64,000 nucleotides of DNA from Gemmatimonas sp. (lineage in GTDB: Bacteria > Gemmatimonadota > Gemmatimonadetes > Gemmatimonadales > Gemmatimonadaceae): assembly GCA_011390885.1 (NCBI GenBank), contig JAABRO010000011.1, positions 186,001-250,000 of the forward strand. The letters are read 5' to 3'. The notes below the pieces were generated by a model. That model saw nothing but the letters and a program-made list of their open reading frames with translations. It made no database searches and was not told where the DNA came from. Below are positions 18,852 through 26,140 of the stretch, piece by piece. A program made the translations under genes and the position numbers. The number at the start of each line of letters is the position of its first letter. Position 1 is the first letter of the stretch.

Positions 18852-19238
18852 GTGAGTGACGAAGGGTTCGACGGGAGCGGTGCCGACTGGCCGCGTCACG
18901 CCAGCCTGACGCGCGAGCAGGTGTTCGCGCGGGACCACGACTGCTGCGTGTACTGCGGCGTCGAGGGCACCCCCGAAACGCTGAGCGTGGATCATGTGCA
19001 GCCCCGCGTGCGGGGCGGCGACCACTCGGCGGGGAACGTAGTGACGGCCTGTACCGCGTGCAACGCGCGCAAGGCGCACCGACGCCACGCGGAGTTCCTC
19101 GCCGACGAGCCCGAGGCCTGGCGGAACTTCCGCGCGCGGGCCCGGTACGTGTGGCCGCGTCACCTTGCGGCCGTGGAGGAGGAGCTCGCGCGCCGGTCCC
19201 GAACGAAGCGCGAAACCCGAGCGCCCGGGCGGGGTTAA
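18852..19238 (+). CDS. HNH endonuclease
   Basis: A 128-residue HNH nuclease. The core is CVYCG, then LSVDHVQPRVRGG (the catalytic DH and the first H of the motif), NVVTACTACNARK with the second zinc CxxC, then a C-terminal helix with FLADEPEAW and WPRHLA. This is the common HNH form with two structural CxxC knuckles. I chose the GTG at 18852, which leaves about 20 residues before the first Cys and clears the divergent gene; the frame is open further left but overlaps that gene. Such proteins are often orphan nucleases; no methylase or toxin partner is present. Confidence 0.85.
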   Translation: MSDEGFDGSGADWPRHASLTREQVFARDHDCCVYCGVEGTPETLSVDHVQPRVRGGDHSAGNVVTACTACNARKAHRRHAEFLADEPEAWRNFRARARYVWPRHLAAVEEELARRSRTKRETRAPGRG

Positions 19239-19280
19239 ATTGGGAGCAGGTTTGTCCCCTCAGCCAACGCAATCACGACC

Positions 19281-20123
19281 ATGAACAACGTGAAGGTTTT
19301 CGTCCTCATGGCCGGCATGACGGCGCTCGTCGTCGCCATCGGCCAGATGTTCGGCGGCTCCAACGGCGCGATCATCGCTTTCGGCATGGCCGCCGTCATG
19401 AACCTCGGCATGTTCTGGGGTTCCTCCAAGCTCGTGCTGCGCTCGTACGGTGCACGCGTCGTGAGCGAGGCGGAGGCTCCCGAGCTGTACCGCATGGTGG
19501 ACCAGCTCCGCCAGCGCGCCGGGCTCCCCATGCCCGTCGTGGCCATCGCCCCGCACCAGCAGCCCAACGCGTTCGCCACCGGCCGCAACCCGGAGAACTC
19601 CGTGGTGTGCGTCACCGAGGGGCTCATGCAGCTCATCAACCGGGAGGAGCTGGAGGGGGTGATCGCGCACGAACTGGCGCACATCAAGAACCGCGACATG
19701 CTCCTGCAGACGATCGCGGCCACGATGTCGGCCGCGATCAGCAACATCGCGCAGTTCGCCATGTTCTTCGGCGGCGGCCGCGACGAAGACAGCCCGAGCC
19801 CGGCTGCGGCGATCGCGCTGGCCATCGTGGCCCCCATCGCCGCCATGGTCATGCAGTTCGCGATCAGCCGGCAGCGCGAGTTCAAGGCCGACCAGGTGGG
19901 CGCCGAGATCTGCGGCCGACCGCTGGCGCTTGCCGGCGCGCTCCAGAAGCTCGAAATGAGCGCCCGTCGCATCCCGATGCAGGTCTCGCCGGCGGTCGCG
20001 CCGCTGGCCATCATCAACCCGCTGTCGGCACTCAAGAAGTTGGGCATTGGCAAGCTGTTCAGCACGCACCCGCCCACCGAGGAGCGCGTCGCGCGCCTGC
20101 AGGCGCTGGCCACCGCCGCGTAA
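19281..20123 (+). CDS. htpX: HtpX-like membrane zinc protease (M48)
   Basis: A 280-residue M48 membrane metalloprotease. Two N-terminal membrane segments (about residues 5-20 and 28-47) precede the active site HELAH (His130, His134) with the third ligand Glu200 in REFKAD, and two further hydrophobic stretches near 148-190. The C-terminal STHPPTEERVARLQAL block is typical of HtpX. It degrades misfolded membrane proteins under stress. It lies 42 bp after the HNH gene and ends at a hairpin shared with the convergent ferredoxin gene. No strong Shine-Dalgarno. Confidence 0.93.
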   Translation: MNNVKVFVLMAGMTALVVAIGQMFGGSNGAIIAFGMAAVMNLGMFWGSSKLVLRSYGARVVSEAEAPELYRMVDQLRQRAGLPMPVVAIAPHQQPNAFATGRNPENSVVCVTEGLMQLINREELEGVIAHELAHIKNRDMLLQTIAATMSAAISNIAQFAMFFGGGRDEDSPSPAAAIALAIVAPIAAMVMQFAISRQREFKADQVGAEICGRPLALAGALQKLEMSARRIPMQVSPAVAPLAIINPLSALKKLGIGKLFSTHPPTEERVARLQALATAA

Positions 20124-20142
20124 CCGCGTCGGCCCCACACGG

Positions 20143-20180
20143 CGAACGGCCGGCCTCCCGCAAGGGAAGCCGGCCGTTCG
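20143..20180. terminator. bidirectional hairpin between htpX and ferredoxin gene
   Basis: A 17-bp stem with one mismatch (20143-20159 with 20164-20180) and a GCAA loop lies between convergent stops at 20123 and 20186. The outer stem is CGAAC/GTTCG, as in other hairpins of this window. Confidence 0.75.
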
Positions 20181-20185
20181 TGCGT

Positions 20186-20533
20186 CTACCCCGCGACCGG
20201 TGCGAGGCGGTGAAACACCGCCTCCTCGACCACGCGTCCCCCCTTGAGATGCTCCACGACGATGCGCTCGAGCAGCTCGGTGTCCACGTGGCCGTACCAC
20301 ACGCCTTCCGGGTAGACCGCCACGATCGGCCCGCCGTTGCACACGCCCAGACACGGCGCCTCACTGCGCTTCACCCGGTGCGGACCGAAGAGCAGCCCTT
20401 CCCGCTGCAGAAGGAACGCCAGCCGGCTGTACAGCGCGCGGCCCCGCCGGTCGGAGGTGCAGTACCCGCCGGTGCACACCAGCACATGGCGGGCGTACGG
20501 TTCCATCTGCGGCAGCGCAGCGGTCTCGGCCAT
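20186..20533 (-). CDS. Thioredoxin-like [2Fe-2S] ferredoxin
   Basis: A 115-residue protein of the thioredoxin-like 2Fe-2S family (NuoE/CbiW-related). The four cluster ligands are visible in CTGGYC and, about 35 residues later, CLGVC; a VAVYPEGVWYGHVD strand follows, as in cobalamin-associated and NuoE-like ferredoxins. It probably shuttles electrons in the cytoplasm. It starts 13 bp after the stop of the DUF155 gene, so the two are an operon. No cobalamin or Nuo gene is nearby, so the partner is unknown. Confidence 0.85.
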   Translation of the reverse strand: MAETAALPQMEPYARHVLVCTGGYCTSDRRGRALYSRLAFLLQREGLLFGPHRVKRSEAPCLGVCNGGPIVAVYPEGVWYGHVDTELLERIVVEHLKGGRVVEEAVFHRLAPVAG

Positions 20534-20546
20534 CGACGATTGGGAC

Positions 20547-21692
20547 TCAGTGGGGAATGAACGCCAGCACGATCTCCATCACGATCAACAACACGATGGC
20601 GAGCTCCAGCGTTTCCGACCGCGCCGCCTGCGCTTCGTCGTTGAGCATGGCATAGGTGTCCCGCAGGATCCCGATCTTGCGGTCGATCCCCGAGCGCCAG
20701 GTCCGTCCCCGGAACAGCTCCAGCGCCGTCTGGTACACGCGCGCGAGGTACACGTCGTCGGTCACCTTGAGCGCGTTCTCCACCCGCTCCACCAGCTCGG
20801 TGGACTCGGCCACCTGCTGCTGCAGCGCCCCGAGCAGGTCGCCGTACCGGCGCCCGGGGAACAGGAGGCGCCGTCGCTGGCGCGCCTCGGCGATCCGCTC
20901 GAACACCTTCGGGATGTCGGCGTCGAGCACGGCGTCGTAGTAGCGCAGCTCGAGCAGCTGCGCGTTGGCGAACTCGAGGATGTACTGCAGGTCGGTGTCC
21001 GACGAGCCGAGCTCGACCACCAGCGCGTTGTCCCAGGTCAGGATCGCGAGGTCGTCGGTGTAGTACGAAAAGCGGTGCGGCAGCAGCTCGCGCCGGGCCT
21101 CGGGCGACAGCGGACGCGTCTCGTTGAGCAGCAGCGGCACCACGTCCACGTCGCCGAGCACCTCCGGGCTCGCCGCAGTGCCATCGGCGTGCGAGAGCCG
21201 GTTGATGCGGTACACGGTGTAGTCCTCGTGCACCGAGGCGAGCAGCGGCTTCACGATCGCCGGCGCGATGCGCTCGGACAGCAGCCGCAGGTGATGCGCG
21301 ACCATCGGAGCGATCTCGGGGTGCTCCTCGACGCCCTGGGCGAACGCCACGAACGCCGGCCAGCTCAGCTCCCCCGGCGTGCGAATGCGCACCCGCAGCG
21401 ACACCACGCCGAAGTCGAAGATGCGCGCCGACAGCTCCACGTCCTGCGACTCGCCGTCGAGCGTGAGCACTTCGGTGCCGAGCAGCACGGTGATCGGCGG
21501 ATTGGCGATCTGCAGCGCCTGCCCCTCGCCGCGCACCGGGCGCACCCGCTCGGGGGCGCTCGTGGCCAGCAGATCGAGCGCGCGGTCGAGCTTGATCTCG
21601 TAGCCGATGTCGAAGAGGCGGTAGACGATCGCCGCGCCGAACAGCCGGACCGCCGCGGCCCGCTCCTCGGGAACTCCCTGGTCGCTGCGCAT
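20547..21692 (-). CDS. DUF155 (RMD1/Sif2-like) membrane-anchored protein
   Basis: A 381-residue protein related to the DUF155/RMND1 family. It has an N-terminal DIGYEIKLD region, an IFDFGVVSLRV strand, DDLAILTWDNALVVE (a highly typical family block), LEFANAQLLELRYYD, and a C-terminal LRDTYAMLNDEAQ coiled region before one membrane helix (last 18 residues). Yeast and human relatives support mitochondrial translation; bacterial function is unknown. It is co-transcribed with the 2Fe-2S ferredoxin downstream and is divergent from the sulfurtransferase gene. Confidence 0.85.
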   Translation of the reverse strand: MRSDQGVPEERAAAVRLFGAAIVYRLFDIGYEIKLDRALDLLATSAPERVRPVRGEGQALQIANPPITVLLGTEVLTLDGESQDVELSARIFDFGVVSLRVRIRTPGELSWPAFVAFAQGVEEHPEIAPMVAHHLRLLSERIAPAIVKPLLASVHEDYTVYRINRLSHADGTAASPEVLGDVDVVPLLLNETRPLSPEARRELLPHRFSYYTDDLAILTWDNALVVELGSSDTDLQYILEFANAQLLELRYYDAVLDADIPKVFERIAEARQRRRLLFPGRRYGDLLGALQQQVAESTELVERVENALKVTDDVYLARVYQTALELFRGRTWRSGIDRKIGILRDTYAMLNDEAQAARSETLELAIVLLIVMEIVLAFIPH

Positions 21693-21694
21693 GC

Positions 21695-21723
21695 TTGGAA
21701 GGTAGCGCGCCCGCGGCTACTGT
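21695..21723 (+). promoter_or_regulatory. candidate promoter of sulfurtransferase-OsmC operon
   Basis: TTGGAA (21695-21700), a 17-bp spacer, then TACTGT (21718-21723), 37 bases before the ATG at 21760. Four of six and three of six bases match sigma-70 consensus and the spacing is ideal. It sits just upstream of the divergent DUF155 start. Confidence 0.5.
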
Positions 21724-21759
21724 GGATGCACGCGTCTCTTCCCTCTCCGGCCCCGGATC

Positions 21760-22653
21760 ATGTCCATTCCGTTCGCCCCAGATCCGCTCATCGTCGCCAA
21801 GGGCTACGCGCACCCGGAGGTGCTCGTGAGCACCGACTGGCTCGCCGCCCGGCTCGGCGACCCGGCCATCCGCCTGCTCGAATGCAACGAGGACGTGCTG
21901 CTGTACGACCTCGAGCACATTCCCGGCGCGCAGCGCATCGACTGGCACGTCGATCTCAATGACCCGGTCGAGCGTGACTACATCGCGCGTCCCGAGTTCG
22001 AGGCGCTCCTGCGACGGCTCGGCGTGGACGGCACCACGACCGTGATTTTCTACGGCGACAAGAACAACTGGTGGGCCGCCTACGCCTTCTGGGTGTTCTC
22101 GCTGTTCGGCTTCACCAACATGAAGCTGCTCGATGGCGGACGGGCGAAGTGGATCGCCGAGGATCGCCCCGTGACCACGGAGGTGCCGCGCTTCCAGCCG
22201 ACACACTTCATTGCCGACGAGCGGCGCGACGGCGCCATCCGCGCGTACTTCCACGAGACGCGCGCCCACATGGAGTCGGGCAAGGCCATGATCGACGTGC
22301 GTTCGCCGCAGGAGTACACGGGCGAACGCACGCACATGCCCGACTACCCGCAGGAAGGCACGCTGCGCGGCGGGCACATTCCGGGCGCGCGCAGCGTGCC
22401 GTGGGCCCGTGCCGCCGAGGCTGACGGCAGCTTCAAGCCTGCCGAGGCGCTGCGTGCGATCTACGAATCGGAAATCGGTCTCGCGCGCGACCAGGACGTG
22501 ATCACCTACTGCCGCATCGGCGAGCGCTCGTCGCACACCTGGTTCGTGCTCACCTACCTGCTCGGCTTCGAGCACGTGCGCAACTACGACGGCTCGTGGA
22601 CGGAGTGGGGCAATGCCGTGCGCGCGCCCATCACCACCGGAGACCAGCCATGA
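21760..22653 (+). CDS. Thiosulfate sulfurtransferase (tandem rhodanese)
   Basis: A 297-residue two-domain rhodanese. The inactive N-terminal domain covers about 25-145; the active C-terminal domain has [11 protein letters not shown] and the catalytic loop CRIGERSS (Cys near residue 248), the loop typical of actinobacterial CysA-type thiosulfate sulfurtransferases. It moves sulfane sulfur from thiosulfate to cyanide or thiol acceptors in the cytoplasm. Its TGA overlaps the ATG of the OsmC gene (ATGA), so they are translationally coupled. A TTGGAA-17-TACTGT promoter lies upstream; the leader is pyrimidine-rich. Confidence 0.93.
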   Translation: MSIPFAPDPLIVAKGYAHPEVLVSTDWLAARLGDPAIRLLECNEDVLLYDLEHIPGAQRIDWHVDLNDPVERDYIARPEFEALLRRLGVDGTTTVIFYGDKNNWWAAYAFWVFSLFGFTNMKLLDGGRAKWIAEDRPVTTEVPRFQPTHFIADERRDGAIRAYFHETRAHMESGKAMIDVRSPQEYTGERTHMPDYPQEGTLRGGHIPGARSVPWARAAEADGSFKPAEALRAIYESEIGLARDQDVITYCRIGERSSHTWFVLTYLLGFEHVRNYDGSWTEWGNAVRAPITTGDQP

Positions 22654-23066
22654 GCGGCAAGCCGCCATCACGCACCGACCTGACGTGGGTGGGAGGACAC
22701 GCCTTCGAGGGCGGCCGCCCTGGAGGCCCCACCATCGTGCTCGACGGGGACGCCGCACGCGGACCGAGCCCCGTGGACACGCTGCTCATGGCGCTCGCCG
22801 CCTGCACCGGGTACGACCTGGTGGACATCATGGAGAAGCGCCGCACACCGCTCGCCTCGCTGCGCATCGCGGTGCACGGTGAGCGCTTCGACGGGGTGCC
22901 GGGACGCGTGACGCGCGTGGTGCTCACCTACGACGTGAGCGGCGAGGGCGTCGAGCGGGTGCACGTGGAGCGTGCCGTGGAGCTGGCCGTCACCAAGTAC
23001 TGCTCGGTGCGCGACTCGCTCGATCCGAACCTGCCGATCGAGACGGTGATTCACGTGCACGGGTGA
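22650..23066 (+). CDS. OsmC-family protein
   Basis: A 138-residue OsmC-like protein with the two conserved Cys, ALAACTGYD and TKYCSV, and the DxMEKRR helix. OsmC proteins reduce organic hydroperoxides or handle reactive sulfur and carbonyl species with these two Cys. Start at 22650 overlaps the sulfurtransferase stop by four bases (ATGA). Pairing with a rhodanese favours a role in sulfane-sulfur or thiol stress, but that is inference. Confidence 0.9.
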   Translation: MSGKPPSRTDLTWVGGHAFEGGRPGGPTIVLDGDAARGPSPVDTLLMALAACTGYDLVDIMEKRRTPLASLRIAVHGERFDGVPGRVTRVVLTYDVSGEGVERVHVERAVELAVTKYCSVRDSLDPNLPIETVIHVHG

Positions 23067-23068
23067 GG

Positions 23069-23097
23069 TTGCCGGCGCGGCTCAACGAGAATAGGTT
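23069..23097 (+). promoter_or_regulatory. candidate promoter of ZIP transporter gene
   Basis: TTGCCG (23069-23074), a 17-bp spacer, TAGGTT (23092-23097), starting three bases after the OsmC stop codon and 38 bases before the ZIP ATG. It matches sigma-70 consensus at 4/6 and 3/6. The -10 overlaps a Fur-type dyad (next entry). Confidence 0.5.
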
Positions 23098-23119
23098 ATC
23101 AGATTCACCTTCATTCTCG
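23086..23119. promoter_or_regulatory. candidate Fur/Zur-type operator at ZIP promoter
   Basis: CGAGAATAGGTTATCA (23086-23101) reads as a Fur-superfamily dyad: half-sites GAGAAT and, inverted, GATAAC around a 3-bp centre. A second arm ATTCTCG (23113-23119) is the exact inverse of 23086-23092. The dyad covers the -10 of the ZIP promoter, where a repressor would block polymerase. The GAGAAT half-site recurs at the start of the Fur-family gene 2 kb away. Hexamers like this occur by chance several times per window, so the case rests on position. Confidence 0.45.
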
Positions 23120-23135
23120 CGTCGCGCCCGCTCTC

Positions 23136-23930
23136 ATGTCCGTCTGGTTCCGAACGCTCGTCGCCGTTGGGCTCGTCTGCGCCGTCCCGCTCGTGGTGAC
23201 CATGCTGCTGGCGGCCAACGAGGGGCTGGTGCGCCGCGTGCTCCCCAACCTGCTCTCCTTCGGGGTGGGGGTGCTGGTGGCGTCGGCGGGGCTGCACCTG
23301 CTCCCCGAGGCGTTCGAGCACACCGCCCCGCTGCCCGTGCTCGCGCTGGCCGTCGTGGGGTTCGCGGCCTTCGCGGTGGTGGAACGGCTGCTCGAGGGGC
23401 ATGACCACGGCCATGTCCACGGGCTGGCCATGGGGGTGCCGGGACATGAGCATCCGCCGGCCGACGTCGTCGTGGCGCCGCGAGCGTCCCGCGCCCTGCT
23501 GCCGATCGCCTTCGGCGCCGACGTGCTCCACAACTTCGTGGACGGCATCCTCATCGCCGCCACGTTCCTGATCCGCCCCGAGCTCGGCCTGCTCACCGCA
23601 CTCGCCATCGGCCTCCACGAGCTGCCGCGCGAGCTGGGCACCTTCGGGCTGTTCGTGCACGGCGGCCTCTCGCCCAAGCGGGCGGTGCTGTTCAATGCGC
23701 TCACGGCCGTCTTCGCGCTCGCCGGTGCCACTCTCACGCTGCTGCTCGGCGCGGTGGCGGAGCGCATCGCCGAATACGCGCTCCCCTTCGCCGCCGGCAC
23801 GATGCTCTACATCGCCGTGACCGTGGGCCGCTCCGTGCTCCCTCCGGTGGACGGGGTGCTGCCGATGCGCCGCATGGGGTGGCTGGCCGCCGGCGGCGCC
23901 ATGGTGGCGCTGCTCGTGCTCCAGCACTGA
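23136..23930 (+). CDS. ZIP-family metal transporter
   Basis: A 264-residue membrane protein with eight predicted helices. The ZIP metal site is in HNFVDG (helix 4) and HELPRELG (helix 5); a His-rich cytoplasmic loop (GHDHGHVHG and GHEHPP, about residues 88-107) lies between helices 3 and 4. ZIP proteins bring zinc, sometimes iron or manganese, into the cytoplasm. It has its own promoter overlapped by a Fur-type dyad, consistent with zinc control by the regulator encoded at 25166. Leader pyrimidine-rich, no Shine-Dalgarno. Confidence 0.92.
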   Translation: MSVWFRTLVAVGLVCAVPLVVTMLLAANEGLVRRVLPNLLSFGVGVLVASAGLHLLPEAFEHTAPLPVLALAVVGFAAFAVVERLLEGHDHGHVHGLAMGVPGHEHPPADVVVAPRASRALLPIAFGADVLHNFVDGILIAATFLIRPELGLLTALAIGLHELPRELGTFGLFVHGGLSPKRAVLFNALTAVFALAGATLTLLLGAVAERIAEYALPFAAGTMLYIAVTVGRSVLPPVDGVLPMRRMGWLAAGGAMVALLVLQH

Positions 23931-23964
23931 GGGCACCCGCGCACCCGTTCAGGCGGGCGGTGGC

Positions 23965-23994
23965 TTGACCCGGGCGCCCGGATTGGCGATTCAT
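23965..23994 (+). promoter_or_regulatory. candidate promoter of rpmE
   Basis: TTGACC (23965-23970), 18-bp spacer, ATTCAT (23989-23994). The -35 is 5/6, the -10 only 3/6. The spacer holds a perfect 12-bp GC palindrome (23970-23981). The transcript leader would be about 145 nt. No Fur-type dyad is visible here. Confidence 0.4.
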
Positions 23995-24145
23995 TCAGAC
24001 TGTCCCGCAGCCGGCACACGCCGCGCTCCGGAACGACCGCCGGTTCAGCCCAGGTCGCCAGTGCGACTGGACCGGCTCACCCCCACGCATCGCCCGCGAT
24101 GCACAGCGCACCCGCCGGAAATGGGCGCGCGAGGAGCAGCAGGAC

Positions 24146-24391
24146 ATGAAGGAAGCCATTCATCCGCCGTACCACCCGGTGGTCTTCAAGGACGCCTCCA
24201 CGGGTGCGATCATCCTCACGCGGTCCACGATGACCAGCGAGCAGAAGATCCGCCTCGACGACGGCAACGAGTATCCGCTGATCCTCCTCGAAATCACGTC
24301 GGACTCGCACCCGTTCTACACGGGCACGCAGCGCCTCATCGACACGCAGGGTCGCGTCGACAAGTTCAAGAAGCGCTACGGCCGCGCGTAA
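24146..24391 (+). CDS. rpmE: 50S ribosomal protein L31 type B
   Basis: An 81-residue L31 of the zinc-free type B: it begins [14 protein letters not shown], has the SHPFYTG motif, ends FKKRYGR, and has no Cys at all, so it lacks the CxxC zinc knuckle of type A L31. AGGAG lies ten bases before the ATG. In many bacteria the zinc-free form is induced by Zur when zinc is scarce and replaces the zinc-binding form. Its neighbours, a ZIP transporter and a Fur-family gene, fit that. Alternatively it is the organism's only L31. A true T-tract terminator follows. Confidence 0.95.
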   Translation: MKEAIHPPYHPVVFKDASTGAIILTRSTMTSEQKIRLDDGNEYPLILLEITSDSHPFYTGTQRLIDTQGRVDKFKKRYGRA

Positions 24392-24418
24392 CTCGCGCCG
24401 TCGTTCGCTGCAGTGCGC

Positions 24419-24450
24419 AAAGGGCGCGGCCTCACGGTCGCGCCCTTTTT
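24419..24450. terminator. intrinsic terminator of rpmE, overlapping PAP2 gene end
   Basis: Stem 24419-24428 with 24439-24448 and a five-T run at 24446-24450: the only classical T-tract terminator I see in the window. Its right arm covers the last codons of the convergent PAP2 gene (stop at 24432), and the left A-run gives a U-tract for that strand too. Confidence 0.85.
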
Positions 24451-25061
24451 GCGGCCCACCGCCACATCCCCTCGGCCACCAGCCAGCCGATCGCCGCGGC
24501 GGCCACGGTGTCGCTCAGGTAGTGGGCGCCCGCCAGCACGCGCGTGAGGGCGCACCCACCGGCCAGCAGGTACCAGACGGGCGCCGACCCCGGCATGAGG
24601 CGCGCGAGCACGGCCGCCGCCCCGAAGGCCACCGCCGTGTGGCTGCTGGCCAGGCCGAGCCCGCGCGTGCTCCAGAAGTCCACGTCGTAGGGGCGGAAGA
24701 AGTACTCCGGCGACTCCGCGCCCGGGCGCTGGCGGCGCACGGCGATCTTCATGAGTTCGGCCAGCCCGCCGGCCAGCGCCGGTGCGAGCAGCAGGGCGAC
24801 TGCCCTGCGCCCCGCGCCCTCGGCCGAGGGCCCGCGGCGCGTCGCCAGCCAGAGCGCGGCCGCTCCGAAGATCCAGGTGGGCACATAGCCCACCGAGCGC
24901 AGCAGCCGCCCCCACTCGCGCTCGTTGACGCGCGGGTCCCGGAGGTGCGTCCACGCCGCCGCGTCCGCGACGTGGGCGGCGGCCAGCGCGAGCGCGATCA
25001 CGAGCAGCACGGCGCCCCAGCGGATGGGCGGCGTGACGATGGCTTCTGTCGAGGTGGACAC
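24432..25061 (-). CDS. PAP2-family phosphatase
   Basis: A 209-residue membrane phosphatase with about five hydrophobic helices. The three PAP2 motifs are present: KIAVRRQRP, SSHT and TRVLAGAHYLSD (catalytic His/Asp). Such enzymes dephosphorylate phosphatidate, undecaprenyl diphosphate or lipid A at the membrane. It is convergent with rpmE and divergent from the Fur-family gene 104 bp away. No Shine-Dalgarno. Confidence 0.9.
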   Translation of the reverse strand: MSTSTEAIVTPPIRWGAVLLVIALALAAAHVADAAAWTHLRDPRVNEREWGRLLRSVGYVPTWIFGAAALWLATRRGPSAEGAGRRAVALLLAPALAGGLAELMKIAVRRQRPGAESPEYFFRPYDVDFWSTRGLGLASSHTAVAFGAAAVLARLMPGSAPVWYLLAGGCALTRVLAGAHYLSDTVAAAAIGWLVAEGMWRWAAKRARP

Positions 25062-25154
25062 GGCGGGGAATCAAGCGACGGACACGCGCCGAGGCCAGCG
25101 TATGCCGACGCGTCCGCGCGCACGGCGGGGTGCCAGCCGACCTCGACAGCCCGT

Positions 25155-25167
25155 TATTATTGAGAAT
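25155..25167 (+). promoter_or_regulatory. candidate -10, operator half-site and leaderless start of Fur-family gene
   Basis: TATTAT (25155-25160) is a near-consensus -10 and lies only five bases before the ATG at 25166, so transcription would begin at or next to the start codon. GAGAAT (25162-25167) overlaps the ATG and, with the preceding ATTATT, makes a Fur-type dyad. No convincing -35 lies 16-18 bp upstream and no Shine-Dalgarno is possible. The pattern predicts a leaderless, self-repressed gene. Confidence 0.45.
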
Positions 25168-25537
25168 GGAACGTCGAACACGCCAACGCGATGCGATCCG
25201 TCGCGTCTTCGAGGACGCCGGTCGGCCGCTCGGGCCCGGCGAGGTGCTCGAGGCGGGCCGAGAGCATGTGGAAGGACTCGGCATCGCCACCGTGTACCGC
25301 ACCATCGCCTCCCTGGTGGAGTCCGAGTGGCTCACGCCGGTCGAGCTGCCGGGCGAGCCGCCGCGATACGAGGTCGCGGGTCAGGGACACCATCATCACT
25401 TCCGCTGCCGGCAGTGCGCCCGGGTGTTCGAGATCCACGGCTGCCCGGGCTCGCTCGAGCACCTGACCCCGCCGGGTTTCTCGCTCGAGCGGCACGAGGT
25501 CACGCTGTACGGGCTGTGCACCGCGTGCGTCGGGTGA
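25166..25537 (+). CDS. Fur-family metal-dependent regulator (Zur-like)
   Basis: A 123-residue Fur-superfamily repressor. The N-terminal winged helix has RTRQRDAIRRVFED and IATVYRTIASLVE (recognition helix). The dimerisation domain has the HHHHFRCRQC metal-site block, EIHGCPGSLEHL and a final CTAC giving the second structural CxxC. I chose the ATG at 25166 because family N-termini begin a few residues before RxTxQR; the GTG at 25130 adds an atypical stretch and lacks a Shine-Dalgarno. Nearby ZIP and L31 genes favour zinc sensing, but Fur or PerR function cannot be excluded. Its stop overlaps the Sco1 start (GTGA). Confidence 0.9.
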   Translation: MERRTRQRDAIRRVFEDAGRPLGPGEVLEAGREHVEGLGIATVYRTIASLVESEWLTPVELPGEPPRYEVAGQGHHHHFRCRQCARVFEIHGCPGSLEHLTPPGFSLERHEVTLYGLCTACVG

Positions 25538-26139
25538 CGGGCGCTGCCGGCCGTACCGCTCGGTCGCTGCGCAGCCTCACCCTGACCCTCGGACTGACCG
25601 CGAGCGCTCTCGCGGCGTGCGGCGAGCCGGCGTGGGAGGGGATCACGATCGACCCGCCGCGTCCCATTCCGACGTTCGCGTTCACCTCCTCGACCGGCGA
25701 GGCAATCAGCACAGCCCCCGAGTCGGGCCGGCCGACCATGGTGTTCTTCGGCTACACGCACTGCCCGGACGTGTGTCCCGTCACGCTCGCGGACTGGTCG
25801 CGCGTGAAGCGGGCACTTGGTCCCGATGGGGATCGGGTGCGCTGGCTGTTCGTGACCGTGGACCCGGCGCGCGACACGCCGTCGGTGGCCGAGGCGTATG
25901 CCACGCAGTTCGACCCGGCCTTCCGCGGTCTCTCCGGCGACAGCGCCACGGTGGCCGGCATCCAGCAGGCGTTTTCGGTGGCCTCTTACGAAACGCCCGG
26001 CGCCACCGACGACGACTACCTCGTCACCCACGCCGCGCAGTGCTTCCTGCTCGACGACACGGGACAGCTGGTGACCATGTACCAGTTCAACACGGGCACG
26101 GACGCGATGGTCGCCGACCTGCGTCGTCTGCTGCGCTGA
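25534..26139 (+). CDS. Sco1/SenC-family copper chaperone lipoprotein
   Basis: A 201-residue thioredoxin-fold protein. A lipoprotein signal ends LAAC; the copper site is CPDVC (in FFGYTHCPDVCPVT) plus a distal His in DYLVTHAAQ. It delivers copper to the CuA centre of cytochrome c oxidase or keeps it reduced, at the outer face of the inner membrane. GTG start at 25534 overlaps the Fur-family stop by four bases, an unusual coupling of a Fur-type regulator with a copper chaperone. No oxidase gene is in the window. Confidence 0.92.
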   Translation: MTGAAGRTARSLRSLTLTLGLTASALAACGEPAWEGITIDPPRPIPTFAFTSSTGEAISTAPESGRPTMVFFGYTHCPDVCPVTLADWSRVKRALGPDGDRVRWLFVTVDPARDTPSVAEAYATQFDPAFRGLSGDSATVAGIQQAFSVASYETPGATDDDYLVTHAAQCFLLDDTGQLVTMYQFNTGTDAMVADLRRLLR

Positions 26140-26140
26140 C

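Noticed and set aside
25130-25165. GTG at 25130 as start of the Fur-family gene
   Set aside because: It adds residues not typical of the family and has no ribosome-binding site; the -10 element would fall inside the gene.
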